Of a stretch of 46,455 nt of DNA, positions 29,113-40,213 are shown one piece after another. Both the position numbers and the translations under genes were made by a program. Numbering within the stretch: position 1 is the stretch's first letter; every line of letters begins with the position of its first letter. Below the pieces are notes generated by a model. That model saw only the letters and a list, made by a program, of their open reading frames with translations, made no database searches and had not been told where the DNA came from. The stretch covers positions 1-46,455 of the forward strand of contig JAJFGS010000006.1 of the NCBI GenBank assembly GCA_021775995.1. Direction: 5' to 3'. This stretch comes from Alphaproteobacteria bacterium. Lineage in GTDB: Bacteria; Pseudomonadota; Alphaproteobacteria; Micavibrionales; Micavibrionaceae.

Positions 29113-30543
29113 ATGACTGATAATGAAACGGGTCTAGCTGTTAACTTAAAAGAAGTACAAAAAGATTACAGTGCGGAGACTTTGACGCCGAGTAAAGAAA
29201 TCACAGCGATATGGAAGCAAGTTTATAAAGCTTTACGTAGCGAGTTTGGCGAGGCTGTATTTCGTAGTTGGTTAAAGTCTTTGACGCTCCAGGCGCAATA
29301 CCATGGGACTTTAGAGGTCTCTGTACCGACACGTTTTATGAAGGATTGGATCCAAACACATTACGCAAAGCGTATTTTAGAGATGTGTGTAGAAAAAAGC
29401 TCAGATATTAAACGTCTTGAAATAGTTGTCGTTCAAGGAGCTATGCATGAAGATGATGAAGCTTCATCGAAAAATAAAAAAGCAAATGAAAATTCAAAAC
29501 AGACGCCAGAGAAATTTGAAATTGCGTCCCCTTTAGATCAGAGATTTACATTTGATAGTTTTGTCGTTGGTAAGCCAAATGCTTTAGCACATGCTGCCGC
29601 ACGTCGTGTTGTTGAAAGTGCAGCGGTTCCTTTTAATCCTCTTTTTATATATGGTGGTGTTGGTCTAGGTAAAACACATTTGATGCACGCTATTGCTTGG
29701 ATGATTGGTGATCAATCGCCAGAAAAGCAAGTCATGTATTTGAGTGCTGAAAAATTTATGTATCAGTTTGTAAAGGCTTTGCGTTCAAATGAAACGATGG
29801 CGTTTAAAGAATTTTTTCGCTCAGTCGATGTGTTGATGATTGATGATATTCAGTTTATTGCCGGTAAAGAGTCTACGCAGGAAGAATTTTTCCATACATT
29901 TAACGCATTGGTAGATCAGAATAAACAAATTATTATCTCTGCCGATAAAGCGCCTAGTGATCTTGTAGGTATTGAAGAACGCCTTCGTTCCCGTTTGGCA
30001 TGGGGTTTGGTTGCGGATATTCAGCCGAGTACATATGATTTACGCTTGGGTATTGTTCAAGCTAAACGTGATCAATTAGAAGCTGATGTGCCTGATTCTG
30101 TTCTTGAGTTTCTTGCTCTTAAGGTAACTTCTAATATTCGTGAACTTGAAGGGGCTTTAAATCGTATTGTGGCTCATGCTGAAGTGTCTAAAAATGCTAT
30201 TACGCTGGAAACTACTCAGGAAGTGCTTCAAGATCTCCTTCGTTCTCATGATCGTCGTATTACAATTGATGAAATTCAACGTAAGGTCGCTGAACATTAC
30301 AATATCCGCTTATCTGATATGCATTCTGCTCGCCGTGCACGCCAAGTTGCGCGTCCGCGTCAGGTGGCTATGTATTTGGCTAAACAGCTGACGGCACGCT
30401 CATTGCCTGAAATTGGTCGTAAATTTGGTGGCCGTGATCATACAACTGTTATGCATGCGGTGCGTAAGATTGAAGAACTTTCTAATGATGATGCATCATT
30501 TGCCCAAGATATTGAGATTCTTCGTCGTGCGTTAACGGGGTGA
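29113..30543 (+). CDS. dnaA: Chromosomal replication initiator DnaA
   Basis: The product has 476 residues from the ATG at 29113 (MTDNETGL); the frame is open to 29044, but the extra residues do not resemble DnaA. Domain I holds IWKQVYKALRSEFGEAVFRSWL. The AAA+ domain has Walker A GGVGLGKTHL, Walker B VLMIDDIQF and sensor motif RLRSRLAWGL. The C-terminal DNA-binding domain carries the signature GGRDHTTVMHAVRKIEEL. DnaA binds DnaA boxes and opens the origin. GGAG lies 13 bases before the start, rather far. Confidence 0.97.
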   Translation: MTDNETGLAVNLKEVQKDYSAETLTPSKEITAIWKQVYKALRSEFGEAVFRSWLKSLTLQAQYHGTLEVSVPTRFMKDWIQTHYAKRILEMCVEKSSDIKRLEIVVVQGAMHEDDEASSKNKKANENSKQTPEKFEIASPLDQRFTFDSFVVGKPNALAHAAARRVVESAAVPFNPLFIYGGVGLGKTHLMHAIAWMIGDQSPEKQVMYLSAEKFMYQFVKALRSNETMAFKEFFRSVDVLMIDDIQFIAGKESTQEEFFHTFNALVDQNKQIIISADKAPSDLVGIEERLRSRLAWGLVADIQPSTYDLRLGIVQAKRDQLEADVPDSVLEFLALKVTSNIRELEGALNRIVAHAEVSKNAITLETTQEVLQDLLRSHDRRITIDEIQRKVAEHYNIRLSDMHSARRARQVARPRQVAMYLAKQLTARSLPEIGRKFGGRDHTTVMHAVRKIEELSNDDASFAQDIEILRRALTG

Positions 30544-30590
30544 TGTAGGGAGCCTGTTTAACAGGATATTATTTAAAATTATCTTCTTTA

Positions 30591-30618
30591 AAAGCAGGAT
30601 CTTGTGTCCTGCTTTTTA
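30591..30618 (+). terminator. Terminator after dnaA
   Basis: AAAGCAGGA (30591-30599) and TCCTGCTTT (30607-30615) pair perfectly with a 7-base loop, followed by T-rich sequence. It suggests that dnaN has its own promoter; a TATAGT at about 30674 is a candidate -10 box. Confidence 0.8.
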
Positions 30619-30721
30619 TATGGGAAAACTGTCAGAAAAACCAATAAAACCCTTGGTGAACAAGGCGTTTATGGTATAGTCCGACTCATATTCCAATAAA
30701 TTTTTAAAAACGGACAACCTT

Positions 30722-31837
30722 ATGAAATTTACCATTGATCGTGCTGCCCTTCTTCGCTCTTTAAATCATGTGCAAAGTGCTGTGGAGAAGCGCAATACTA
30801 TTCCTATTCTTTCAAATGTATTGATGAAGGCTGAGGATGGTGTTTTGAGCCTGTCTACAACGGATATGGACATGGAGATCAATGAATCAGTAGCCGCTCA
30901 AGTGAAGGAGACAGGAGCGACGACAGCTCCTGCAGGTACTTTATTTGATATTGTTAAAAAATTGCCTGATGATAGTGAAGTTGAGATCATTCTGGATGAT
31001 TCAGGGAATCAGATGAATGTGAAATCAGGGCGCTCAAATTTTAAACTTTCTTGCTTACCCGTCGCCGATTTTCCAGAATTAAATCAAGGCGAAATGCCAA
31101 CAAGCTTTACAGTTCCTGCTAATGATCTGCGTGCCCTTATTGACCGCACGAAATTTGCAATGAGTACGGAAGAAACGCGTTATTATCTGAATGGTATCTA
31201 TATTCATGCTGCTGAAAACGAGGGCGTAAAAGTATTACGTGCTGTGGCAACAGATGGTCATCGTTTGGCACGTTTTGAAATGCCTTTACCAAGTGGTGCT
31301 GAAAATATGCTAGGTGTTATTTTGCCGCGTAAGGCTGTTGCAGAATTGCGGAAGCTTGTTGAAGAAGCTGGCGATGTTATTCAAATTGGCTTGTCTGAAA
31401 GCAAAATACGCTTTAATTTTGATCACATTGTTTTGACATCTAAATTAATTGATGGAACTTTCCCCGATTATCAACGTGTTATTCCACAAGGGAATGACAA
31501 GATTATTGAGGTAAATCCGAAATCTTTTTCATCCGCTATTGATCGTGTATCAACCATTTCTGATGGCAAGTCTCGCGCATTAAAAATTACGTTGGAAGGC
31601 AAGACAATGACATTGTCGGCAAATTCACCTGAAAGTGGTAGTGCAACGGAGGATTTGGAAATTAATGGGAATGATAATATGGAGATCGGCTTTAATGCCC
31701 GTTATCTCATGGATATTACATCACAAATCGAAGGTGACGGCTGTCGATTAACTTTGGCTGATTCTGCTAGCCCGACAATCATTGAAGATACAGGTGATGC
31801 CTCATCACTCTATGTGTTGATGCCCCTTCGGGTTTAA
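30722..31837 (+). CDS. dnaN: DNA polymerase III beta subunit (sliding clamp)
   Basis: The 371 residues match the beta clamp: MKFTIDRAALLRSLNHVQSAVEKRNTIPILSN at the start, RYYLNGIYIH and TDGHRLARFEMPLP in the middle, and YVLMPLRV at the end. Three similar clamp domains are expected. The clamp tethers DNA polymerase to DNA. It sits in the usual dnaA-dnaN-recF-gyrB order, but with a small extra gene before recF. Confidence 0.98.
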   Translation: MKFTIDRAALLRSLNHVQSAVEKRNTIPILSNVLMKAEDGVLSLSTTDMDMEINESVAAQVKETGATTAPAGTLFDIVKKLPDDSEVEIILDDSGNQMNVKSGRSNFKLSCLPVADFPELNQGEMPTSFTVPANDLRALIDRTKFAMSTEETRYYLNGIYIHAAENEGVKVLRAVATDGHRLARFEMPLPSGAENMLGVILPRKAVAELRKLVEEAGDVIQIGLSESKIRFNFDHIVLTSKLIDGTFPDYQRVIPQGNDKIIEVNPKSFSSAIDRVSTISDGKSRALKITLEGKTMTLSANSPESGSATEDLEINGNDNMEIGFNARYLMDITSQIEGDGCRLTLADSASPTIIEDTGDASSLYVLMPLRV

Positions 31838-31889
31838 TTTTAATCGTTAGCTTATATAGCTTGATGCTTTATAGAAGATCGCTGTCATA

Positions 31890-32159
31890 ATGGTAGATAT
31901 AAAATCAAAGATTTTTACAAAAAACTTAGGTCTTTTGAGTTTGGCAGTTGGTTTTCTTTGTCTTGGCACTTATCTATTGGTTAATGGTGGATGCAGGATG
32001 CGGACGAGTAAATATTCAAGTATGAGAGATGGCTCAGAGCAGTGGGTTATTAATAATTGTGCAGATATTTCTGCTTTGATATCTATAGGGCTAGCTTTTT
32101 TGTTATGCTCTTATTTTGTTTTCAGACGTTTAAAAAAGAATAAAGAAATAGCTTCTTAA
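31890..32159 (+). CDS. Small two-helix membrane protein of unknown function
   Basis: The 89 residues have two hydrophobic segments (about 13-32 and 59-80), with a short loop between that holds two cysteines (GGCRM and NNCAD). A Lys/Arg-rich tail follows. No family is recognised. It sits between dnaN and recF, which are normally adjacent, and no strong ribosome site is seen. The coding call rests on the plausible membrane pattern. Confidence 0.6.
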   Translation: MVDIKSKIFTKNLGLLSLAVGFLCLGTYLLVNGGCRMRTSKYSSMRDGSEQWVINNCADISALISIGLAFLLCSYFVFRRLKKNKEIAS

Positions 32160-32172
32160 GGAGATAAATAAA

Positions 32173-32199
32173 CTCCGTGACCTTAGTGCCCTTAGTGGT
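32173..32199 (+). repeat. Three 9-base units just before recF
   Basis: CTCCGTGAC, CTTAGTGCC and CTTAGTGGT follow one another in a 9-base period, leading into TAC and the recF ATG. They resemble the CTTCGTG...CTTCGTGGTT type repeats I know from intergenic regions of diverse bacteria. The repeat lies where a ribosome site would be expected; none is visible for recF. Confidence 0.5.
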
Positions 32200-32210
32200 T
32201 ACACTACTCT

Positions 32211-33353
32211 ATGTCCTATCTAACACAATTAATGCTTCAAAATTTTAGATGTTACGAACAGGCTCGGCTTGAAGGTGTTGCCTCAGGGTTGGTTATCTTA
32301 TCTGGTCCAAATGGGGCGGGTAAGACGAATATCTTGGAGGCTATTTCTCTTTTAACGCCAGGTCGTGGTATTCGCGGTGTAAGCGCAATGGATATGCAGC
32401 GTTACGGTAGTGTTCAAGGTTGGGGCATATCTGCTAAAGTTGATACCAACGGCGGTGATGTAACATTAGGTACTGGGCTTGATTTTGAGGCTGGTCGTCG
32501 CATGGTGCGTATCAATGGCGTTACTGCAAAATCTCAAACAGCTTTATCGGATTATTTAGCTTGTTTGTGGCTTACACCGCAAATGGATAGGCTTTTTATT
32601 GATGGAGCAAGTGGGCGAAGACGATTTTTAGACAGGCTCATTTTTACTTTTGATAGTGGGCATTCTGGACGTGTCACTCGTTTTGAAAATGCTATGCGGC
32701 AACGTAGTAAATTATTACAAGATGAGCAGGCTGATTCAAGTTGGTTGAATAGTTTAGAGTCGCAGATGGCTGAAACTGGTGTTGCAATTGCGGCGGCAAG
32801 GTTAGATTTTGTTAGACGGTTACAAGATTCTTGTGATCGTGCTGATGAGGGGGAGGAAAAGTTCTTTCCTAAAGCTAAAATAAGAGCATGTGGCACAATA
32901 GAGGAATTACTACAAAATACACCTGCTGTAGAGGTTGAAAAACTGTTTGTTTACCAATTGCTGCAATCTCGGGATCGGGACGCTATCGTCGGCGGTGCTA
33001 GCACGGGACCACATAAGAGTGACTTGTCGGTTATTTATGCCGTAAAAGATATTGAGGCAGCGCAATGTTCAACAGGCGAACAAAAAGCCTTATTGATTGG
33101 TTTGGTTTTGGCACATAGCCGTTTGATGGCGGCAGAGCGTGGCGCACCACCTGTATTATTATTGGATGAGGTAGCCGCCCATTTGGATGAAAGCAGACGC
33201 GAGGCTTTGTTTGAACGGTTACAAAACTTAGGGGGGCAAGTTTGGATGACGGGAACGGATGAGATATTGTTCAGTTCTATTGCTAAAAAAGCTCAATTTT
33301 TTAACGTCGAATCAGCCCAAATTTATGCCCAAAAAATCCATGAAGCAGCTTAG
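32211..33353 (+). CDS. recF: DNA replication and repair protein RecF
   Basis: The 380 residues show the RecF architecture: LMLQNFRCYEQARL, Walker A GPNGAGKTNILEAISLL, the signature CSTGEQKALLIGLVLAH, and Walker B PVLLLDEVAAHLD. RecF is an SMC-like ATPase that helps load RecA at single-strand gaps. The ATG has no visible ribosome site. Confidence 0.95.
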   Translation: MSYLTQLMLQNFRCYEQARLEGVASGLVILSGPNGAGKTNILEAISLLTPGRGIRGVSAMDMQRYGSVQGWGISAKVDTNGGDVTLGTGLDFEAGRRMVRINGVTAKSQTALSDYLACLWLTPQMDRLFIDGASGRRRFLDRLIFTFDSGHSGRVTRFENAMRQRSKLLQDEQADSSWLNSLESQMAETGVAIAAARLDFVRRLQDSCDRADEGEEKFFPKAKIRACGTIEELLQNTPAVEVEKLFVYQLLQSRDRDAIVGGASTGPHKSDLSVIYAVKDIEAAQCSTGEQKALLIGLVLAHSRLMAAERGAPPVLLLDEVAAHLDESRREALFERLQNLGGQVWMTGTDEILFSSIAKKAQFFNVESAQIYAQKIHEAA

Positions 33354-33459
33354 CTAAATCTAGCCAAAAAACCCAAAAATTAAGCGTTATATTTGTGAAA
33401 AAAACAGGGTTTTTACTGTTATTTTCGTTGGTCAAATGCTATAAAGAGCCATTCATTAA

Positions 33460-35997
<2,538 letters not shown>

Positions 35998-36002
35998 TAG
36001 GT

Positions 36003-36521
36003 ATGAAATATTTTTTTTTAATATCGTTATCAGTCTTAAGCTGTTTTTTTTCGTTTCGAGCGCAGGCGTATGAATTTAAATATGATTGGTGTGATTTTAA
36101 ATATTATTCGGATAAAGAGCCAATTCATATTTTTCCAGAACAAATTGGGATACCTGCTATCGCACAGTTTCATTACGAAGATTATAATATTGATGTAGTT
36201 TGTCAATTTAACAATACTCATATTATCCCTGATAAAAAGCAAATATGTAATAATAGAAAAAATTCTCTAAAAGAAGTTTCAGAAGAGGCGAAATTAATCA
36301 ATTGCTTACCTAAAAGAAATAAAAATGGTATAGGTGCCATAGTGCTTTCTGAAATACCATACAAAAATAATAAAGGTAATTTTCTAAATACTGAATTTAT
36401 TTTTATCAGTCATCGAAATAGTTTTTCATTAAATTTAACTGATTTTTCTTTATCAGAAAAAGATCGAATTGACGTTTGGAAAAATGCTATTGAAAAAGTT
36501 GAATGGGTTGGTGATGAATGA
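36003..36521 (+). CDS. Secreted protein of unknown function
   Basis: The 172-residue product has a signal peptide (MKYFFLISLSVLSCFFSF, cleavage probably after AQA near residue 22). The mature part has several cysteines (YDWCDF, VVCQF, QICNN, INCLP) that could form two disulfides. No domain is recognised. The gene starts five bases after gyrB (a TTG at 35994 overlaps the gyrB stop) and overlaps the argS start by four bases (ATGA). Base use is more A+T-rich than its neighbours. Confidence 0.75.
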   Translation: MKYFFLISLSVLSCFFSFRAQAYEFKYDWCDFKYYSDKEPIHIFPEQIGIPAIAQFHYEDYNIDVVCQFNNTHIIPDKKQICNNRKNSLKEVSEEAKLINCLPKRNKNGIGAIVLSEIPYKNNKGNFLNTEFIFISHRNSFSLNLTDFSLSEKDRIDVWKNAIEKVEWVGDE

Positions 36522-38272
36522 CCTCAATAGCTCAAAATTTATCGGAACTTGTTGGCTCTGCCTTTGCGGCGCAGGATTTGCCTCGAGAATTAGGACAGGT
36601 AAGGGTGTCTGATCGTCCTGATTTGGCACAGTTTCAATGTAATGGGGCGATGGCAGCGGCAAAACAAGCGAAGAAAAATCCGCGTGAAGTCGCTCAAGCC
36701 ATTGTTGATGCCTTGTCCTCTAATGATATTTTTTCAAAAATTGAGATTGCTGGCCCAGGTTTTATTAATTTAAATATCACCGATGAATATTTACAAGATT
36801 ATTTAACTAATTTAGAAAATTTTGGTGTTGAGCCAACAGATGAGGATAGAAAAATTATCCTTGATTATGGTGGCCCTAACATTGCCAAGGCCATGCACGT
36901 TGGTCATTTACGGGCGGCAATTATTGGTGATGCGGTGCGTCGTATAATGAATTTTAAAGGCTATAAAACTCTTGGAGATGTTCATATGGGCGATTGGGGT
37001 ACGCATATGGGGATGTTGATTGGTGATTATATCCGTGAAGATGAACAAAACATTGTTTTGAACGCAGATATGAATGATTCTAATGCGGTTCAAAAACTTA
37101 TGGATGATTTCGCTGTGCGTTACCCGAAAGCTTCAGGTGCGGCAAAAGAAAACCCAGAACTTATGCAAGAAGCACGAGATATCACAGTAAAACTGCAAGA
37201 TAAGGCCGAGCCTTATTATTCTATTTGGCAGAAAATTCGTTCCATATCCGTTGAGGGTATGAAAAAAACATATGCGCATTTAGGCGTTGAATTTGACCTT
37301 TGGAAAGGTGAGGCCGATGTTCATGACTATATTGCGCCTATGGTTGATGATTTAAAGGCAAAGAAGCTTGCTTATACCAGTGAGGGCGCGTGCGTGATTG
37401 ATGTTACAGATGATCAAGATAAAAAAGAAATTCCGCCGCTTATTTTAAAAAAATCTGATGGCGGTGTCATGTATGGTACAACAGATTGTGCGACGATTGT
37501 TGAACGGATGAAGCTCTATAGTCCAGCAAAGATGATTTATATTGTTGATCAGCGTCAGTCCTTACATTTTCAGCAAGTTTTTCGTGCTGTGCGCAAAGCA
37601 GATATTGTAAATGATAATGTTGAGTTAACACATGCAGGCTTTGGTACAATGAATGGTACCGATGGGAAGCCATTTAAGACTCGTGAGGGTGGAGTTATGC
37701 GTCTTGAAGACCTTATTGCTATGGCTATTGATAAGGCAACCGTTCGTTTGAACGAAGCAAACTTGGCTACAGATATGGATGATGCGGAGCGTACTGATGT
37801 TGCTTATAAAGTTGCTATTGCAGCTATTAAATTTGCTGACTTACAAAATCAACGTCAATCCGACTATATTTTTGATTTAGATCGTTTAACGAGTTTCGAG
37901 GGTAAGACAGGACCATATTTACTGTATCAAACTGTACGAATTAAATCTTTGCTGAAGAAAGCTGAAGCGCAAAATATTAAATTTGAAAATGCAGCACTTA
38001 TTATTCAAGAAGAAGATAGAAATTTAGCTTTATTACTGGGTGAATTTTCAGATGCGCTAAATCTTTCTATTCAAAACTATGCGCCGCATTATTTGTGTGA
38101 GTATATACACAAGTTGGCGCAATCTTTTAGTTCCTTTTATGGCAATTGCCATATATTGTCGGAGGAAAATGAGGATTTACGTTCTAGTCGTTTATTGCTC
38201 TGTCATAAAACGGCAAATCAGTTGGAGAAAGCTTTGGAATTATTAGGGATTTTCGTTCCGATAAGAATGTGA
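36518..38272 (+). CDS. argS: Arginyl-tRNA synthetase
   Basis: The 584 residues match class I ArgRS: N-terminal domain with GPGFINLNI, the HIGH region DYGGPNIAKAMHVGHLR, DWGTHMGMLIG, and GTMNGTDGKPFKTREGG in the KMSKS region, where ArgRS normally lacks a canonical KMSK. The helical anticodon-binding domain ends in LELLGIFVPIRM. It charges tRNA-Arg in the cytoplasm. Its ATG overlaps the stop of the upstream gene. Confidence 0.97.
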   Translation: MTSIAQNLSELVGSAFAAQDLPRELGQVRVSDRPDLAQFQCNGAMAAAKQAKKNPREVAQAIVDALSSNDIFSKIEIAGPGFINLNITDEYLQDYLTNLENFGVEPTDEDRKIILDYGGPNIAKAMHVGHLRAAIIGDAVRRIMNFKGYKTLGDVHMGDWGTHMGMLIGDYIREDEQNIVLNADMNDSNAVQKLMDDFAVRYPKASGAAKENPELMQEARDITVKLQDKAEPYYSIWQKIRSISVEGMKKTYAHLGVEFDLWKGEADVHDYIAPMVDDLKAKKLAYTSEGACVIDVTDDQDKKEIPPLILKKSDGGVMYGTTDCATIVERMKLYSPAKMIYIVDQRQSLHFQQVFRAVRKADIVNDNVELTHAGFGTMNGTDGKPFKTREGGVMRLEDLIAMAIDKATVRLNEANLATDMDDAERTDVAYKVAIAAIKFADLQNQRQSDYIFDLDRLTSFEGKTGPYLLYQTVRIKSLLKKAEAQNIKFENAALIIQEEDRNLALLLGEFSDALNLSIQNYAPHYLCEYIHKLAQSFSSFYGNCHILSEENEDLRSSRLLLCHKTANQLEKALELLGIFVPIRM

Positions 38273-38305
38273 TACATTTTAGATTCTTAATAGGAATTTT
38301 CATCC

Positions 38306-39481
38306 ATGTTTGTCGAATTTTTTAATTTACCTAAATCAACACCCATACGCGCCTTAACTTCTGGATATATTTTGGCTTTGGTTATTATTGCCTGTATGTC
38401 GTTAATTATTCATTATGGCATTGGGGAGATTATAAAACAGCAAAATAATCGAGATGTGGTGTTTGCTAGCCGTCAATTAAAGCTTATTCCTTTAATTTCT
38501 TTAAATATCAGAAATTATATTGAAACTAAAAATGAAACTGTAAAGCAAAAGACCCTTGAGGATATTGAAATGCTAAGAAGTGCGCATATGCAGCTTTTTA
38601 GAGATGGTGTAGAAATACCGAAAGGTAAATCAAAAACATTTTATTCTGTTCAAGTGGAAGAATCTCAAAAAAGGGCAATGAAGGATATTGATTCTTTTAT
38701 TCTACATTCTGAAAGTTTTTTTAATTCTACATCTGAACTTGCTAATAAAAATAACAAACATTTTCAATCGATTCATGCTTTGATGCAGGGGTCGTTATTA
38801 CAAAATGTAGACTCCGTAAATATTGCTTATGAGGCCGAGAGTTTAGAATATATAAGGCGTTTACAGGTCTATCAGTATATCGCGCTTATTATAATTTTAA
38901 TTACTTTGTTGTTAGAGGCATTATTAATCTTTATGCCTTTGGTTAAAAGGGTTCGAATATATGCCGATAAGTTAGAGGATCTCGCTAGAACTGATAGTTT
39001 AACAGGCATTGATAATCGGCGTTCTATCATAGAAAAAGGCTTAAAAGAAGTAGGGCGGTCAAAGCGCTATCAAAAACCATTTTCTGTTGCGTTGCTGGAT
39101 ATTGATCATTTTAAAGTTATTAATGATGAACATGGGCATGTTTCTGGCGATATGGTTTTAAAAGAGGTTGTTCAAACAATTGCTGATTCTATTAGATTGG
39201 AAGATGAACTTGGTAGGTATGGAGGGGAAGAGTTTATAATTCTTTTGCCTGCTACGGCAAAAGAAGATGCTCATACAGTAATGGAACGGGTACGTAAAAC
39301 AATTGAGATTAAAGAATTTAGAGTAAGGTCGGGACAATATATAAAAGTAACAATTAGCATCGGTGTTACAGAAGTAAATATTGAAGAAGAAAGTACGATA
39401 GACTCCGCTATTCGTAGAGCGGATGTTGTGTTGTATAAAGCTAAAGAAGCGGGTCGAAATAAAATTGAAATTTTTAATTAA
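38306..39481 (+). CDS. Membrane-bound diguanylate cyclase (GGDEF)
   Basis: The 391 residues have a membrane helix at about 17-38, an extracytoplasmic helical domain of about 155 residues, a second helix near 196-220, and a C-terminal GGDEF domain. The active-site loop is GGEEF (306-310), and an inhibitory-site motif RLED (297-300) lies five residues before it. DSLTGIDNRR and DIDHFKVINDEHGH are typical. It should make cyclic di-GMP in response to a periplasmic signal. The gene overlaps the end of the convergent transposase by four bases. Confidence 0.93.
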   Translation: MFVEFFNLPKSTPIRALTSGYILALVIIACMSLIIHYGIGEIIKQQNNRDVVFASRQLKLIPLISLNIRNYIETKNETVKQKTLEDIEMLRSAHMQLFRDGVEIPKGKSKTFYSVQVEESQKRAMKDIDSFILHSESFFNSTSELANKNNKHFQSIHALMQGSLLQNVDSVNIAYEAESLEYIRRLQVYQYIALIIILITLLLEALLIFMPLVKRVRIYADKLEDLARTDSLTGIDNRRSIIEKGLKEVGRSKRYQKPFSVALLDIDHFKVINDEHGHVSGDMVLKEVVQTIADSIRLEDELGRYGGEEFIILLPATAKEDAHTVMERVRKTIEIKEFRVRSGQYIKVTISIGVTEVNIEEESTIDSAIRRADVVLYKAKEAGRNKIEIFN

Positions 39482-40161
39482 CGCAAAGCTATCTTTTTTG
39501 TCATTTTAGGTTTTCGTCCTCGTTTTTGTGGGCGAACGGTACGACCTATTTTTTGTTCAATTCCATCTAAAAATAAAGATGACCCACGTGGGCGGCCTGT
39601 TTGCAGGTGTAGTTGAATTTGATTTATTTCATCTGTATCCATCGGGCGTGATAAATATTCTTCCCAATTGTGAATGGCATGAAAGGAATGAAATTGCTTA
39701 ATAAAGTCAGAGTGCTTGTTGATTTTAATACGGCCTTTTGCACTACTCCATAAATAATTTTCTGGTCGTGGTGTAAGCTTTAAAGTAACAGGAAGCGTTT
39801 CAATATAACGTGCAGCACGAAGCGAATGTTGTTCATCCATTGCGTAAGAGAAGAAACGGTCTTGAAATAAATGTCCGCGCCAATTTTTAATACTATTAAT
39901 GTGGTTTGTATAACGTCGGTGTGCCTCACCAATGGCTCTGGCTAGAAGTTCAGCCTCTTTAGGTTCTGCTAGAAGATGAATTTGATTGGGGAGCAAGCAA
40001 TAGCTATATAGTAATACATTAAACCGTTCACAAGATTTAGTTAAAATATCTATATAAGTTTGATAGTCTGCCTTTTTAAAAAAGATAAATTCTCCACGGT
40101 TGCCGCGTTGGGTAATGTGGTGAGCAGTGTTTTCAATTACGATGCGTGCTTGACGAGCCAT
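39478..40161 (-). CDS. REP-associated tyrosine transposase (RAYT/Y1-Tnp family), degenerate HUH
   Basis: The 227 residues match the Y1 transposase family: MARQARIVIENTAHHITQRGNRGE, YSYCLLPNQIHLL, EAHRRYTNHIN, GHLFQDRFFSY and RAARYIETLP with the likely catalytic Tyr119. In active members the metal-binding motif reads NHVHLL (HUH); here the first histidine is Gln60 (NQIHLL), with His62 kept. Also, LNPVRAGL after the tyrosine is changed to LPVTLKL. The protein is full length but may be inactive or repurposed. No terminal inverted repeats were found around it. Confidence 0.85.
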   Translation of the reverse strand: MARQARIVIENTAHHITQRGNRGEFIFFKKADYQTYIDILTKSCERFNVLLYSYCLLPNQIHLLAEPKEAELLARAIGEAHRRYTNHINSIKNWRGHLFQDRFFSYAMDEQHSLRAARYIETLPVTLKLTPRPENYLWSSAKGRIKINKHSDFIKQFHSFHAIHNWEEYLSRPMDTDEINQIQLHLQTGRPRGSSLFLDGIEQKIGRTVRPQKRGRKPKMTKKIALR

Positions 40162-40213
40162 AGATCAATTAGAATCTGATTTGAGGTAGATGTCAAGTAT
40201 GGTGTCCCCGATA

